From: Kitasatospora xanthocidica
Lineage (GTDB): Bacteria; Actinomycetota; Actinomycetes; Streptomycetales; Streptomycetaceae
DNA: 64,000 nucleotides
Assembly (NCBI RefSeq): GCF_014656195.1
Contig: NZ_BNBY01000012.1
Coordinates: 62,001 to 126,000, forward strand
Reading direction: 5' to 3'
The position numbers were made by a program, and so were the translations under genes. This document shows positions 17,110 to 24,357 of this stretch, piece by piece. The notes below the pieces were generated by a model. That model was not told where the DNA came from. It saw only the letters and a program-made list of their open reading frames with translations, and ran no database searches. The stretch's first letter is position 1. Each line of letters opens with the position of its first letter.

Positions 17110-17715
17110 ATGTCCACCCGTCTGATCCTCGCCACCCGCAACCAGCACAAGGTCGCCGAGCTGCGCGCCATCCTCACCGACGCCGGCCTGGACGTCGAAC
17201 TCGTCGGCGCCGACGCCTACCCCGAGATCCCGGACGTCCCCGAGACCGGCGTCACCTTCGCCGAGAACGCCCTGCTCAAGGCCCACGCCCTGGCCCGCGC
17301 CACCGGCCTGCCCGCCGTCGCCGACGACTCCGGCCTCTGCGTGGACGTGCTCAACGGCGCGCCCGGCATCTTCTCCGCCCGCTGGGCCGGCAAGCACGGC
17401 GACGACCGCGCCAACCTCGACCTGCTGCTCGCCCAGCTCTCCGACATCGCCGAACCCCACCGCGGCGCCCACTTCTTCTGCGCCGCCGCCCTGGCGCTGC
17501 CGGACGGCACCGAACGCGTCGTCGAGGGCCGCCTCCTCGGCACCCTCCGCACCACCCCGGCCGGCGACGGCGGCTTCGGCTACGACCCGATCCTCCAGCC
17601 CCTCGGCGAGACCCGCACCTGCGCCGAACTCACCGCCGCCGAGAAGAACGCCATCAGCCACCGCGGCCAGGCCTTCCGCGCCCTGGCCCCGGTCGTCAAG
17701 GCCCTCATCGGCTGA
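17110..17715 (+). CDS. rdgB: Non-canonical purine NTP pyrophosphatase RdgB/HAM1
   Basis: Hydrolyses dITP, XTP and related deaminated purine nucleotides to monophosphates, keeping them out of DNA and RNA. The 201-residue protein has ILATRNQHKVAELRAIL, the active-site VADDSGLCVDVLNGAPGIFSARWAG, GGFGYDPIL and the C-terminal SHRGQAFRAL. ATG 17110 is chosen over a GTG at 17101 because a -10 hexamer TAGGGT (17097-17102) ends 7 nt before it, pointing to a leaderless mRNA. Confidence 0.94.
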   Translation: MSTRLILATRNQHKVAELRAILTDAGLDVELVGADAYPEIPDVPETGVTFAENALLKAHALARATGLPAVADDSGLCVDVLNGAPGIFSARWAGKHGDDRANLDLLLAQLSDIAEPHRGAHFFCAAALALPDGTERVVEGRLLGTLRTTPAGDGGFGYDPILQPLGETRTCAELTAAEKNAISHRGQAFRALAPVVKALIG

Positions 17716-17733
17716 CGCTTCGCAGGAACGACG

Positions 17734-17772
17734 ATGGCCCGCTTCCCTTCGATTCGAAGGGAAGCGGGCCAT
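17734..17772. terminator. Bidirectional terminator between rdgB and the tRNA gene
   Basis: ATGGCCCGCTTCCCTTCGA pairs with TCGAAGGGAAGCGGGCCAT: a perfect 19-bp inverted repeat around one unpaired base. It serves rdgB on the plus strand and the convergent tRNA on the minus strand. Confidence 0.85.
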
Positions 17773-17781
17773 TTCGCTCAG

Positions 17782-17856
17782 TACGCCCGGTGGGACTCGA
17801 ACCCACGACACTGCGGACCTAAACCGCATCTCTCTAGCCAGCTGGAGTACGGGCGC
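17782..17856 (-). tRNA. tRNA with leucine UAG anticodon, short variable arm
   Basis: Cloverleaf on the minus strand: acceptor GCGCCCG / CGGGCGT (first pair G-U), discriminator A, U8 and A9 present, D-stem of three pairs (CTC/GAG), anticodon stem TGCGG / CCGCA with loop TTTAGGT giving anticodon TAG (reads CUA, leucine) and G37, a 5-nt variable region GTGTC, and T-arm GTGGG TTCGAGT CCCAC. CCA is not encoded. Leucine tRNAs normally have a long variable arm, so this is an atypical class-I body with a leucine anticodon. It could be a working oddity or a decayed copy. Confidence 0.8.
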
Positions 17857-17919
17857 ACGTCAAAGCAAGCGTACCGGTAGACGGATCCCGTTGCGGCCGC
17901 TTTCTCGGAATCGGATCAG

Positions 17920-18780
17920 CTATGCGGCGATGTCCGTCCGGGGGTCGGTGCGGTTCTTGTTGCGGCCGCAGTAGGTCGGTGTGATGGAGTGGCAGTTGGG
18001 GCACAGGAGGCGGAGGTTCTCGCGCCGGTTGTCGAGCCAGTCGCCGTTGATGTGGTCGACCTCCAGGGTCATCGGCTGCCCGAGCCAGATCGGAGGGGTG
18101 CCGCACGACTCGCAGAGGTCGGGGTGCCCGATGTGCACGAGCATGGTGCGAAGCCGATCGCCGGGGACTCGCTGGCTGCCCGGCGGGCGCTGCACGAGCA
18201 GCTCCTCGGCAGTGCGCCGTGGACCGGTCTTCCGCCCCTTGTTGTGCGCCTGTCCGGTGAAGTGGCCGGTGTCGAGCTGGTGGAAGTCGATGGCCTCCCG
18301 CACCAGCGTCCGCGAGTTGCCGCAATCGGTCATCCCGAGAGCGAGGATCACGCCGCGCACGCTTCGGTGCGCGGCCACGGCCCGGGCCAGGGTGTCCTTG
18401 GGGATGGCCTCGACCCTGCTTCGGCCATCACTCCTGAGCCTGAAGTGTCCGGTGTCGATGCCGAGTTCGGCCAGCCGCTTCTTCAGGTACGAGTAGAGGC
18501 TGTCGTACGGGGTGACGCCCAGGTGGGCCATCACCTCGTTGATGCTGTAGCTGTGCGCCGCGGCATCGGCCAGTGCCTCGCGCGAGTAGCGGCGGCGACC
18601 GTAGTCGGGTCGCCCCTGGTTGAAGTGCGAGGTGTCGATGCCGTAGTGGCGGAGCCGCTTGCTCAGGTAGCTGTGCGTGCCGCCCGCCATCGGCACGCCG
18701 AGCTTGCGCATCATCTCGTTGACGCTGCCGGACTCGGCGGCGAGTGCGGCCAGCAGTTCGCGGGTGTACTTGACCTGCAC
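17920..18780 (-). CDS. HNH endonuclease-domain protein with three N-terminal repeats
   Basis: A 286-residue protein. Residues 1-185 contain three repeats of about 55 residues, each with a helix-turn-helix-like SxNEVMxxLGV core and ending GIDTSHF, GIDTGHF and QLDTGHF. Residues 200-275 form an HNH nuclease: a C-x2-C pair (LCESCGTPP), the catalytic LEVDHINGDWLDNRRENL, then LLCPNCHSITPTYCG with the second zinc pair. The GTG start follows GGGGGACCC. It resembles HNH proteins with DNA-reading repeats seen in mobile elements and homing nucleases. It lies just upstream of the tRNA. Confidence 0.85.
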   Translation of the reverse strand: MQVKYTRELLAALAAESGSVNEMMRKLGVPMAGGTHSYLSKRLRHYGIDTSHFNQGRPDYGRRRYSREALADAAAHSYSINEVMAHLGVTPYDSLYSYLKKRLAELGIDTGHFRLRSDGRSRVEAIPKDTLARAVAAHRSVRGVILALGMTDCGNSRTLVREAIDFHQLDTGHFTGQAHNKGRKTGPRRTAEELLVQRPPGSQRVPGDRLRTMLVHIGHPDLCESCGTPPIWLGQPMTLEVDHINGDWLDNRRENLRLLCPNCHSITPTYCGRNKNRTDPRTDIAA

Positions 18781-18880
18781 GGGTCCCCCTGTGGGCTGGT
18801 GGAACCCCTTCCCCGGTGTGCGAACGAGCGGCGGGTCGATTGGTTACGGTCTCCCGGATGTTTGGCTGTTGATTACCAAT

Positions 18881-18920
18881 TGGTACAGACCTATTGACCT
18901 ATGTGGTTCAGACCACATAG
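18881..18920 (+). promoter_or_regulatory. Chitinase promoter operators (chi direct repeats and dre-like palindrome)
   Basis: Two 12-bp direct repeats, TGGTACAGACCT (18881-18892) and TGGTTCAGACCA (18904-18915), differ at two positions and match the paired direct repeats known in Streptomyces chitinase promoters. The second sits inside a perfect 9-bp inverted repeat CTATGTGGT / ACCACATAG (18899-18920, spacer TCAG), a dre-like DasR site. They lie 77-116 bp before the chitinase GTG. Confidence 0.8.
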
Positions 18921-18996
18921 CTTCGGCGCCAATTGCAATCCCCCACGTGCGTGCTCCCCCACAGGTACGCGCAGGCACTCTCTCCTGGAGGACCGA

Positions 18997-21465
18997 GTGT
19001 TGATCCGATCCACGGCGGAGCGGCGTCCCACCGCTGCGCACCGCCGTAAGAGCGCCCGGGCGGGTGTGGCCTCGTTGGCGGCGGCGTCGCTGGCCGGGCT
19101 GCTGATGGCGACGCTGGGTGCGGCGCCCTCGCAGGCGTCGGCGGCCGTCGACAACGCGGCCTGTCGCCCGGACGGGCTGTACCAGACCCCCGGGGTGGAC
19201 GTCCCGTACTGCTCCGTCTACGACACCGGCGGGCGCGAGAAGATGGGCGCGGACCACCAGCGCCGCATCATCGGCTACTTCACCGGCTGGCGCACCGGCA
19301 AGAACGGCGACCAGCCGTACCTGGTGAGTGACGTGCCCTGGGACAAGGTCACCCACCTCAACTACGCCTTCGGGCACGTCGGCGGCGACAACAAGCTGTC
19401 CGTCGGCGCGGACGGCCCGACCAACGAGGCCACCGGGATCTCCTTCCCGGGCGTGCCCGGGGCCGAGCTCGACCCGACGCTGCCCTACAAGGGCCATTTC
19501 AATCTGCTGACGAAGTACAAGAAGCAGTACCCGAACGTCAAGACCATGATCTCGGTGGGTGGTTGGACCGAGACCGGCGGCTACTTCGGGGACGACGGCA
19601 AGCGCGTCAACACCGGCGGCTTCTACTCGATGACCGTCAATCCGGACGGCAGTGTCAACCAGGCCGGCATCGACACCTTCGCCGCCTCGTCGGTCGACTT
19701 CATCCGCAAGTACGGGTTCAACGGCGTCGACATCGACTACGAGTACCCGACCTCGATGAAGGACGCCGGCAACCCGCTGGACTGGCAGCTGGCCAACTCC
19801 AAGCGCGGCTCGCTGGCCAAGGGCTACGCGGCGCTGATGAAGTCGCTGCGGGAGGGTCTGGACAAGGCGGGCGCCGCCGACGGCAAGCACTACCTGCTGT
19901 CGGTCGCGGCCCCGTCCTCCGGCTACCTGCTGCGTGGCATGGAGACCTTCCAGGTGGCGAAGTACCTGGACTACGTCAACATCATGTCGTACGACCTGCA
20001 CGGTGCCTGGAACAAGTACGTCGGCCCGAACGCCTCGCTGTTCGACGACGGCAAGGACGGCGAGCTGGCGGCGGCCAACGTCTACGGCACCGGCCAGTAC
20101 GGCGGCATCGGCTACCTGAACGCCGACTGGTCGTACCACTACTTCCGCGGCTCGATGCCCGGAGGCCGGATCAACGTCGGCCTGCCGTACTACACCCGCG
20201 GTTTCAAGAACGTCCAGGGCGGCACCAACGGCCTCTGGGGCACGGCCTCCGCGACCACCTGCCCGGTGGGCTCCGGCCTGACCGCCTGCGGTGACGGCGC
20301 GGTCGGCATCGACAACATCTGGAACGACAAGGACGATGCGGGCAAGGAGTCCCCGGCCGGGTCGAACCCGATGTGGCACGCCAAGAACCTGGAGAAGGGC
20401 ATCCTGCCCGACTACCTGGCCAAGTACGGCGTGACGGACACCGCGCTGCAGGGCAGCTACGCCCGCAACTACAGCTCCTCCCTGGTGGCGCCGTGGCTGT
20501 GGAACGACGCCAAGAAGGTGTTCCTCTCCACCGAGGACGAGCAGTCGGTGGGCGCCAAGGCCGACTACATCGTCAACCAGGGCGCGGGCGGCGCGATGAT
20601 CTGGGAGCTCGCGGGCGACTACAAGTGGGACGCCGCCGCGAACGGCGGCAAGGGCGAGTACGTCCCCGGCTCGACGCTGACCTCGCTGATGTACGACAAG
20701 TTCAAGTCGGCGGCCCCGTACGGCGCGACCCGTGCCACGACCGCGCTGCCGCAGCAGACCCTGCCGGTCGACGTGTCGTTCACCAACTTCGCGCTGGGCG
20801 ACTCGAACTACCCGATCAACCCGAAGCTGCACATCGTCAACAACTCGACGCTGACCCTGCCGGGCGGCACCGAGTTCCAGTTCGACTACGGCAACTCGGC
20901 CCCGGGCAACGCCAAGGACCAGTCCGGCTTCGGGCTGCAGGTCATCAGGCAGGACAACCCGGGCCCGGGCAACGTGGGCGGCCTGAAGGGCACCTACAAC
21001 CGGGTGTCGGTCAAGCTGCCGGGCTGGCAGTCGCTGGCGCCGGGCGCCTCGGTGGACATGGACTTCGTCTACTACCTGCCGGTGTCCACGCCGTCGAACT
21101 GGACGGTCAACGTGGGCGGCACGCTGTACGGGATCAAGGGCGACCTGACCCGGGGTGCGACGGACGGCGGTACGACCCCGCCGACCACGCCTCCGACGAC
21201 GCCTCCGACGACGCCGCCGACCACCCCGCCGACCACCCCGCCCACGACGCCTCCCACCACCCCGCCGACCACTCCGCCCACCACCCCGCCGACCACGCCG
21301 GCCGGTTGCGCGGGTGCGCCGGGCTGGGACGCGGGTACCACCTACGCGAGCACCACCAAGGTCTCGTGGAAGGGCCACTACTACCAGAACAAGTGGTGGA
21401 CCAAGGGCGACGACCCCACGGCGAGCGGCGCGTGGGGGGTCTGGAGCGACCTCGGGGCCTGCTGA
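18997..21465 (+). CDS. Secreted GH18 chitinase with C-terminal chitin-binding domain
   Basis: Extracellular endochitinase releasing chito-oligosaccharides. The 822-residue product has a signal peptide (residues 1 to about 50, cleavage near QASA-A), a GH18 barrel with MISVGGW and the catalytic FNGVDIDYE (Glu249; the usual first Asp of DGxDxDxE is Asn), NIMSYDLHGAW, and GAMIWELAGD. A beta-sandwich accessory domain spans about residues 585-720. A TTPP linker occupies about 725-768, then a CBM5/12 domain (PGWDAGTTYAS, HYYQNKWWTKGDDP). GTG 18997 follows GGAGGA by 4 nt. Upstream repeats imply DasR and chitin control. Confidence 0.93.
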   Translation: MLIRSTAERRPTAAHRRKSARAGVASLAAASLAGLLMATLGAAPSQASAAVDNAACRPDGLYQTPGVDVPYCSVYDTGGREKMGADHQRRIIGYFTGWRTGKNGDQPYLVSDVPWDKVTHLNYAFGHVGGDNKLSVGADGPTNEATGISFPGVPGAELDPTLPYKGHFNLLTKYKKQYPNVKTMISVGGWTETGGYFGDDGKRVNTGGFYSMTVNPDGSVNQAGIDTFAASSVDFIRKYGFNGVDIDYEYPTSMKDAGNPLDWQLANSKRGSLAKGYAALMKSLREGLDKAGAADGKHYLLSVAAPSSGYLLRGMETFQVAKYLDYVNIMSYDLHGAWNKYVGPNASLFDDGKDGELAAANVYGTGQYGGIGYLNADWSYHYFRGSMPGGRINVGLPYYTRGFKNVQGGTNGLWGTASATTCPVGSGLTACGDGAVGIDNIWNDKDDAGKESPAGSNPMWHAKNLEKGILPDYLAKYGVTDTALQGSYARNYSSSLVAPWLWNDAKKVFLSTEDEQSVGAKADYIVNQGAGGAMIWELAGDYKWDAAANGGKGEYVPGSTLTSLMYDKFKSAAPYGATRATTALPQQTLPVDVSFTNFALGDSNYPINPKLHIVNNSTLTLPGGTEFQFDYGNSAPGNAKDQSGFGLQVIRQDNPGPGNVGGLKGTYNRVSVKLPGWQSLAPGASVDMDFVYYLPVSTPSNWTVNVGGTLYGIKGDLTRGATDGGTTPPTTPPTTPPTTPPTTPPTTPPTTPPTTPPTTPPTTPPTTPAGCAGAPGWDAGTTYASTTKVSWKGHYYQNKWWTKGDDPTASGAWGVWSDLGAC

Positions 21466-21496
21466 ACTGACGGCGGCCCACTGAGGTGAGGGACGG

Positions 21497-21535
21497 CGGT
21501 GGCGGTGCACCCGGTCGGGGGGTGTGCCGCCACCG
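21497..21535. terminator. Bidirectional terminator between chitinase and bcp
   Basis: CGGTGGCGGTGCACCC pairs with GGGTGTGCCGCCACCG apart from two central positions. It lies between two convergent genes. Confidence 0.65.
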
Positions 21536-21570
21536 CTCCGTTTCCGGCGGGACGCCGGTGAGGAAGGGGG

Positions 21571-22044
21571 TCAGGCCTCGATCTTGAGGTCGCGCAGCAG
21601 CTTGGCGACATGGCCGGTGGCCTTGACATTGTAGAGCGCGCGCTCGACCTTGCCCTGCTCGTCGACGATGACCGTGGAGCGGATCACGCCCTGGTAGGTG
21701 CGGCCGTAGTTCTGCTTCTCGCCGTAGGCGCCGTACGCCTCCAGGACCTTGTTCTCCGGGTCGGAGAGCAGGGTGACCTTGAGGTTCTCGGTCTCGCGGA
21801 ACTTGCCGAGCTTCTCCGGCTGGTCGGGCGAGATGCCGATGACGTCGTAGCCGGCGCCGGCGAAGACCGCCAGGTTGTCGGTGAAGTCGCAGGCCTGCTT
21901 GGTGCACCCCGGGGTGAGCGCCTTGGGGTAGAAGTAGACGATGACCTTGCGGCCCGCGTGGTCGGCGAGGGACACCTGGTTGCCGTCGGCGTCGGACAGG
22001 CTGAAGGCGGGCGCGGTGTCACCGGGCTGGAGACGCTCAGTCAT
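21571..22044 (-). CDS. bcp: Thioredoxin-dependent thiol peroxidase (Bcp/PrxQ)
   Basis: Peroxiredoxin reducing hydrogen and alkyl peroxides in the cytoplasm with thioredoxin as donor. The 157-residue protein has VIVYFYPKALTPGCTKQACDF: Cys47 is the peroxidatic and Cys52 the resolving cysteine of the atypical 2-Cys PrxQ type. DVIGISPDQPEKLGKFRE and the late catalytic arginine in GVIRSTVIVDEQG follow. AGGAGAG precedes the ATG. It converges on the chitinase gene. Confidence 0.95.
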   Translation of the reverse strand: MTERLQPGDTAPAFSLSDADGNQVSLADHAGRKVIVYFYPKALTPGCTKQACDFTDNLAVFAGAGYDVIGISPDQPEKLGKFRETENLKVTLLSDPENKVLEAYGAYGEKQNYGRTYQGVIRSTVIVDEQGKVERALYNVKATGHVAKLLRDLKIEA

Positions 22045-22199
22045 GGGTGGACTCTCCTGGTGCGTGCTGCTGGGACGGGCGGTCGTACCACGGCAAACTT
22101 ACCCCTGATGGTGGGTGGGGCCGCGCGGCCGAGTGCGGCAGCTGACACACTGGGGCCGTCGCACCGTGCGCAACGGAACGCACGGAACAACATCGGCAA

Positions 22200-22559
22200 G
22201 TGAATGGGGTGGCCCGAGTGGGCGAGGCGAGCACGCAGGACAAGTCGGCGCGGACGACCGCCCAGATCGAGGCGGACATCGCGAGCGCGCGCGACCGGTT
22301 GGCGTCGACCCTGGACGAGCTGGCCGTCCGCGTCCACCCGAGCACGATCTCCGCCCAGGTCAAGGCCAAGGCCGCGGCCGCCGTCGAGGAGAAGACCGCC
22401 CGGGCGTACGTGGCCGCCAGTGGCATGGTGGAGAAGGTCAAGGCGCAGTTCGTGGACGAGAAGGGGCAGCCGCGGCGGGAGCGGATCGTGCCGGCCGCGC
22501 TGGTCGGCGTGGGCCTGGTGCTGCTGGTCGCCTCCTCCCGCCGGCGCCGCAAGGACTGA
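22200..22559 (+). CDS. DUF3618 membrane protein
   Basis: A protein of up to 119 residues with the DUF3618 signature TAQIEADIASARDRLASTLDELAVRVHPS, a helical middle (QVKAKAAAAVEEKTARAYVAA) and one C-terminal transmembrane helix (IVPAALVGVGLVLLVA) ending in RRRRKD, so the N-terminal part faces the cytoplasm. The start is uncertain: GTG codons occur in frame at 22200, 22209 and 22218, and no clear ribosome binding site decides. Function is unknown; such proteins may organise membrane-associated helices. Confidence 0.8.
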   Translation: MNGVARVGEASTQDKSARTTAQIEADIASARDRLASTLDELAVRVHPSTISAQVKAKAAAAVEEKTARAYVAASGMVEKVKAQFVDEKGQPRRERIVPAALVGVGLVLLVASSRRRRKD

Positions 22560-22625
22560 CCCGCGACCGCGACCGCGACTGCGGGCGCGACCGCGGGAGA
22601 GGGCAAGGGCCGGGCGCCGGTGCGC

Positions 22626-22673
22626 GCCCGGCCTTCCGCGTGCCCGGCCTTCCGCGCGCGCCCGGCCTTCCGC
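22626..22673. repeat. Three direct copies of a 14-bp repeat
   Basis: GCCCGGCCTTCCGC occurs at 22626-22639, 22642-22655 and 22660-22673. A run of CCGCGA hexamers precedes it at about 22560-22580. Both lie between the DUF3618 and GroES-like genes; their role is unknown. Confidence 0.7.
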
Positions 22674-22723
22674 ATGCCGGGCCAGCGTCACGCTCCGCGC
22701 CCGGGGGCGGTACCTTCGGGACC

Positions 22724-23110
22724 GTGAGTACGAACGACGAGACCCACTCCGACCACGGGCACGATGCCACCCGCCACGACCGGCTGGGTGAGAAGCTGCC
22801 GATCCGGATGCTGCACGACCGCGTGCTGGTGCGGATCGAGGGCAGCGAGGGCGAACGCCGCTCCACCGGCGGCATCCTGATCCCGGCGACGGCGGAGCTG
22901 TCCAAGCGCTGCACCTGGGCCGAGGCCGTCGCGGTGGGCCAGAGCGTGCGCTCGGTGGAGCCGGGTGACCGGGTGCTGTACGACCCCGAGGACAAGCTGG
23001 AGGTCGAGGTCCGCGGCGCCACCTACGTGCTGCTCCGCGAGCGTGACCTGCACGCGGTGGCCGCGACCCGCTTCGGTGACACCGAGGGATCGACCGGGCT
23101 GTACCTGTGA
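22724..23110 (+). CDS. GroES-family co-chaperone-like protein
   Basis: A 128-residue relative of Cpn10. After a His/Asp-rich N-terminus (HSDHGHDATRHD) comes IRMLHDRVLVRIEGSEGERRSTGGILIPATAELSKR, matching the GroES barrel and mobile-loop region, then AVGQSVRSVEPGDRVLYDPEDKLEVEVRGATYVLLRERDLHAV. It is longer than housekeeping GroES, no groEL is adjacent, and the mobile-loop tripeptide seems altered, so it is probably a divergent co-chaperone. The GTG start at 22724 fits codon use. Its stop overlaps the next start (GTGA), implying cotranslation. Confidence 0.82.
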   Translation: MSTNDETHSDHGHDATRHDRLGEKLPIRMLHDRVLVRIEGSEGERRSTGGILIPATAELSKRCTWAEAVAVGQSVRSVEPGDRVLYDPEDKLEVEVRGATYVLLRERDLHAVAATRFGDTEGSTGLYL

Positions 23111-23427
23111 CCGGGCGGCGCCTGCGGTACTTCTTCGAGGCCGGGGTGGTCGGCACGGCGCTGTGGCCGGACGACGTGGAGAGCCCGTACGGCTACCCGG
23201 CCGAGCTCGACCTCCTGCCGATCAGTGCCGCGCTCGCGGCCGAGCTGGACCGGCTGTCCTCCTGGTTCCAGTCCTCGCTCGACTGGGACGACCCGGGCGG
23301 CCCCTCGCCGTGGTCGCGGGACGAGGGGGTCCGCTTCGAGGCCGCCGCCCGGGCCGCCCTGGCGGCGCTGCGCGGGGAGCTCGGCCCGGAGTGGACGGTC
23401 GTGGACCGGCTGCGGCCGCCCAGGTGA
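23107..23427 (+). CDS. Conserved hypothetical protein
   Basis: A 106-residue soluble protein coupled to the GroES-like gene by a GTGA overlap. It begins RRLRYFFEAGVVGTALWPDDVESPYGYPAELDLLP and has WFQSSLDWDDPGGPSPW followed by a helical region. The aromatic/acidic pattern resembles small actinobacterial proteins linked to polymorphic-toxin loci, but no family is recognised with confidence. Coupling suggests a shared role with the upstream protein. Confidence 0.65.
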   Translation: MTGRRLRYFFEAGVVGTALWPDDVESPYGYPAELDLLPISAALAAELDRLSSWFQSSLDWDDPGGPSPWSRDEGVRFEAAARAALAALRGELGPEWTVVDRLRPPR

Positions 23428-23449
23428 GCGGTCGCCGCCCCGGTGGCGC

Positions 23450-24169
23450 TCAGGCCAGCAGTGTGCCGCCGTCCACGGTGACGACCGTGCCGGTGGCGAA
23501 GCGCTGCTCCATCAGGTAGGCGTACGCCTCGGCGGCGTCCTCGGGTTCGCCGATCCGGCCGAGGGGGAGACCGGCGGCGGTGGCGGCGTAGAGCTGCTCG
23601 CGGTCGGCGTCCGGCAGGCCGGACCAGAGCGGGGTGCGGATCACGCCGGCCCGGACGGCGTTGACCCGGATCGGGGCGAGCTCGACGGCCAGGGCCCTGA
23701 CCAGGGACTCGACGGCGCCGCAGATGCTCGCGGCGACGCTCCAGCCCGGTCCCGGCCGCAGGCCCGCGGTGCCGGAGGTGAGGGTGACCGAGCCGCCGGG
23801 GCGCAGCCGGGGCGCGGCGGCGCGGACGGCGTCGAGGGCGCCGAAGTAGCGCAGGGTGAAGAGGCGGCGGGCGGCGTCGAGGTCCAGGTCGGCGAGCGGG
23901 GTCAGGGCGAGCGGCTCGCCGGCGGTGAAGACCAGGTGGTCGACGGGGCCGAGGCGGTCGAACAGGGCGGTGACCAGGGCGCTGTCGGTGAGGTCGACGA
24001 CCTCGGCGGTGGTGCCGGTGGGCAGGGTGGCGAGGGCGCGTTCGGCGCTGTCGGCGCGGCTGGAGACGACGGTGACGCGGGCGCCGCGGCGGGCGGCGAG
24101 GCCGGCGGTGGCGAGGCCGAGGCCGGAGGTGCCGCCGAGGACGACGGCGTGCTGGTCGGTGAGGGACAC
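23450..24169 (-). CDS. SDR-family protein lacking the YxxxK motif
   Basis: A 239-residue Rossmann-fold protein with the cofactor motif VVLGGTSGLGLATAGLAARRG and LTSGTAG where the catalytic serine lies. The expected Tyr-x3-Lys is missing: the aligned stretch reads GWSVAASICGAVESLVRAL. The C-terminus (PEDAAEAYAYLMEQRFATGTVVTVDGGTLLA) is typical of the family. GTG 24169 is chosen because the frame upstream is proline-rich low-complexity sequence. It is divergent from a LysR gene, its likely regulator. It may bind NAD(P) without classic reduction chemistry, or use other residues. Confidence 0.8.
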   Translation of the reverse strand: MSLTDQHAVVLGGTSGLGLATAGLAARRGARVTVVSSRADSAERALATLPTGTTAEVVDLTDSALVTALFDRLGPVDHLVFTAGEPLALTPLADLDLDAARRLFTLRYFGALDAVRAAAPRLRPGGSVTLTSGTAGLRPGPGWSVAASICGAVESLVRALAVELAPIRVNAVRAGVIRTPLWSGLPDADREQLYAATAAGLPLGRIGEPEDAAEAYAYLMEQRFATGTVVTVDGGTLLA

Positions 24170-24197
24170 GGTGGTGCCTTTCGGGCCGGGGGAGCGG

Positions 24198-24257
24198 TTC
24201 GGGGGGTGCTTCGGGGGGTGTGCCGGGGGTGTTCCGGGGTGTGTTCCGGGGGGTGTG
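24198..24257 (+). repeat. G-rich imperfect tandem repeat
   Basis: Five imperfect copies of a 12-bp unit (TTCGGGGGGTGC, TTCGGGGGGTGT, TGCCGGGGGTGT and so on) in the SDR/LysR gap. The G-runs could form a quadruplex on the plus strand. Confidence 0.7.
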
Positions 24258-24311
24258 TCGATCCTGGGTCGCGCGGGGCGCGGGCGTCCAAGACCTGTTC
24301 CGTCCGCTGTC

Positions 24312-24326
24312 ATACCCTCGGGGTAT
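24312..24326. promoter_or_regulatory. LysR-type operator box
   Basis: ATACCCTCGGGGTAT is a perfect 6-bp inverted repeat around TCG and contains the T-N11-A pattern of LysR regulators (24313-24325). It is 32 bp before the LysR start in the divergent gap. Confidence 0.75.
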
Positions 24327-24357
24327 CAGTCGAGGTGGGGAACCCGGAGGGCGGGCG

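Noticed and set aside
17782..18780. Integrated element with att sites at the tRNA
   Set aside because: No direct repeat of the tRNA 3' end, integrase or excisionase is found near the HNH gene.
21172..21300. Tandem CCGACCACG-type DNA repeat
   Set aside because: It encodes the Thr-Pro linker of the chitinase and is not a separate repeat element or CRISPR.
18844..21510. 888-codon minus-strand open frame opposite the chitinase
   Set aside because: Chitinase domains and operators on the plus strand are unambiguous; the antisense frame is an effect of high GC.
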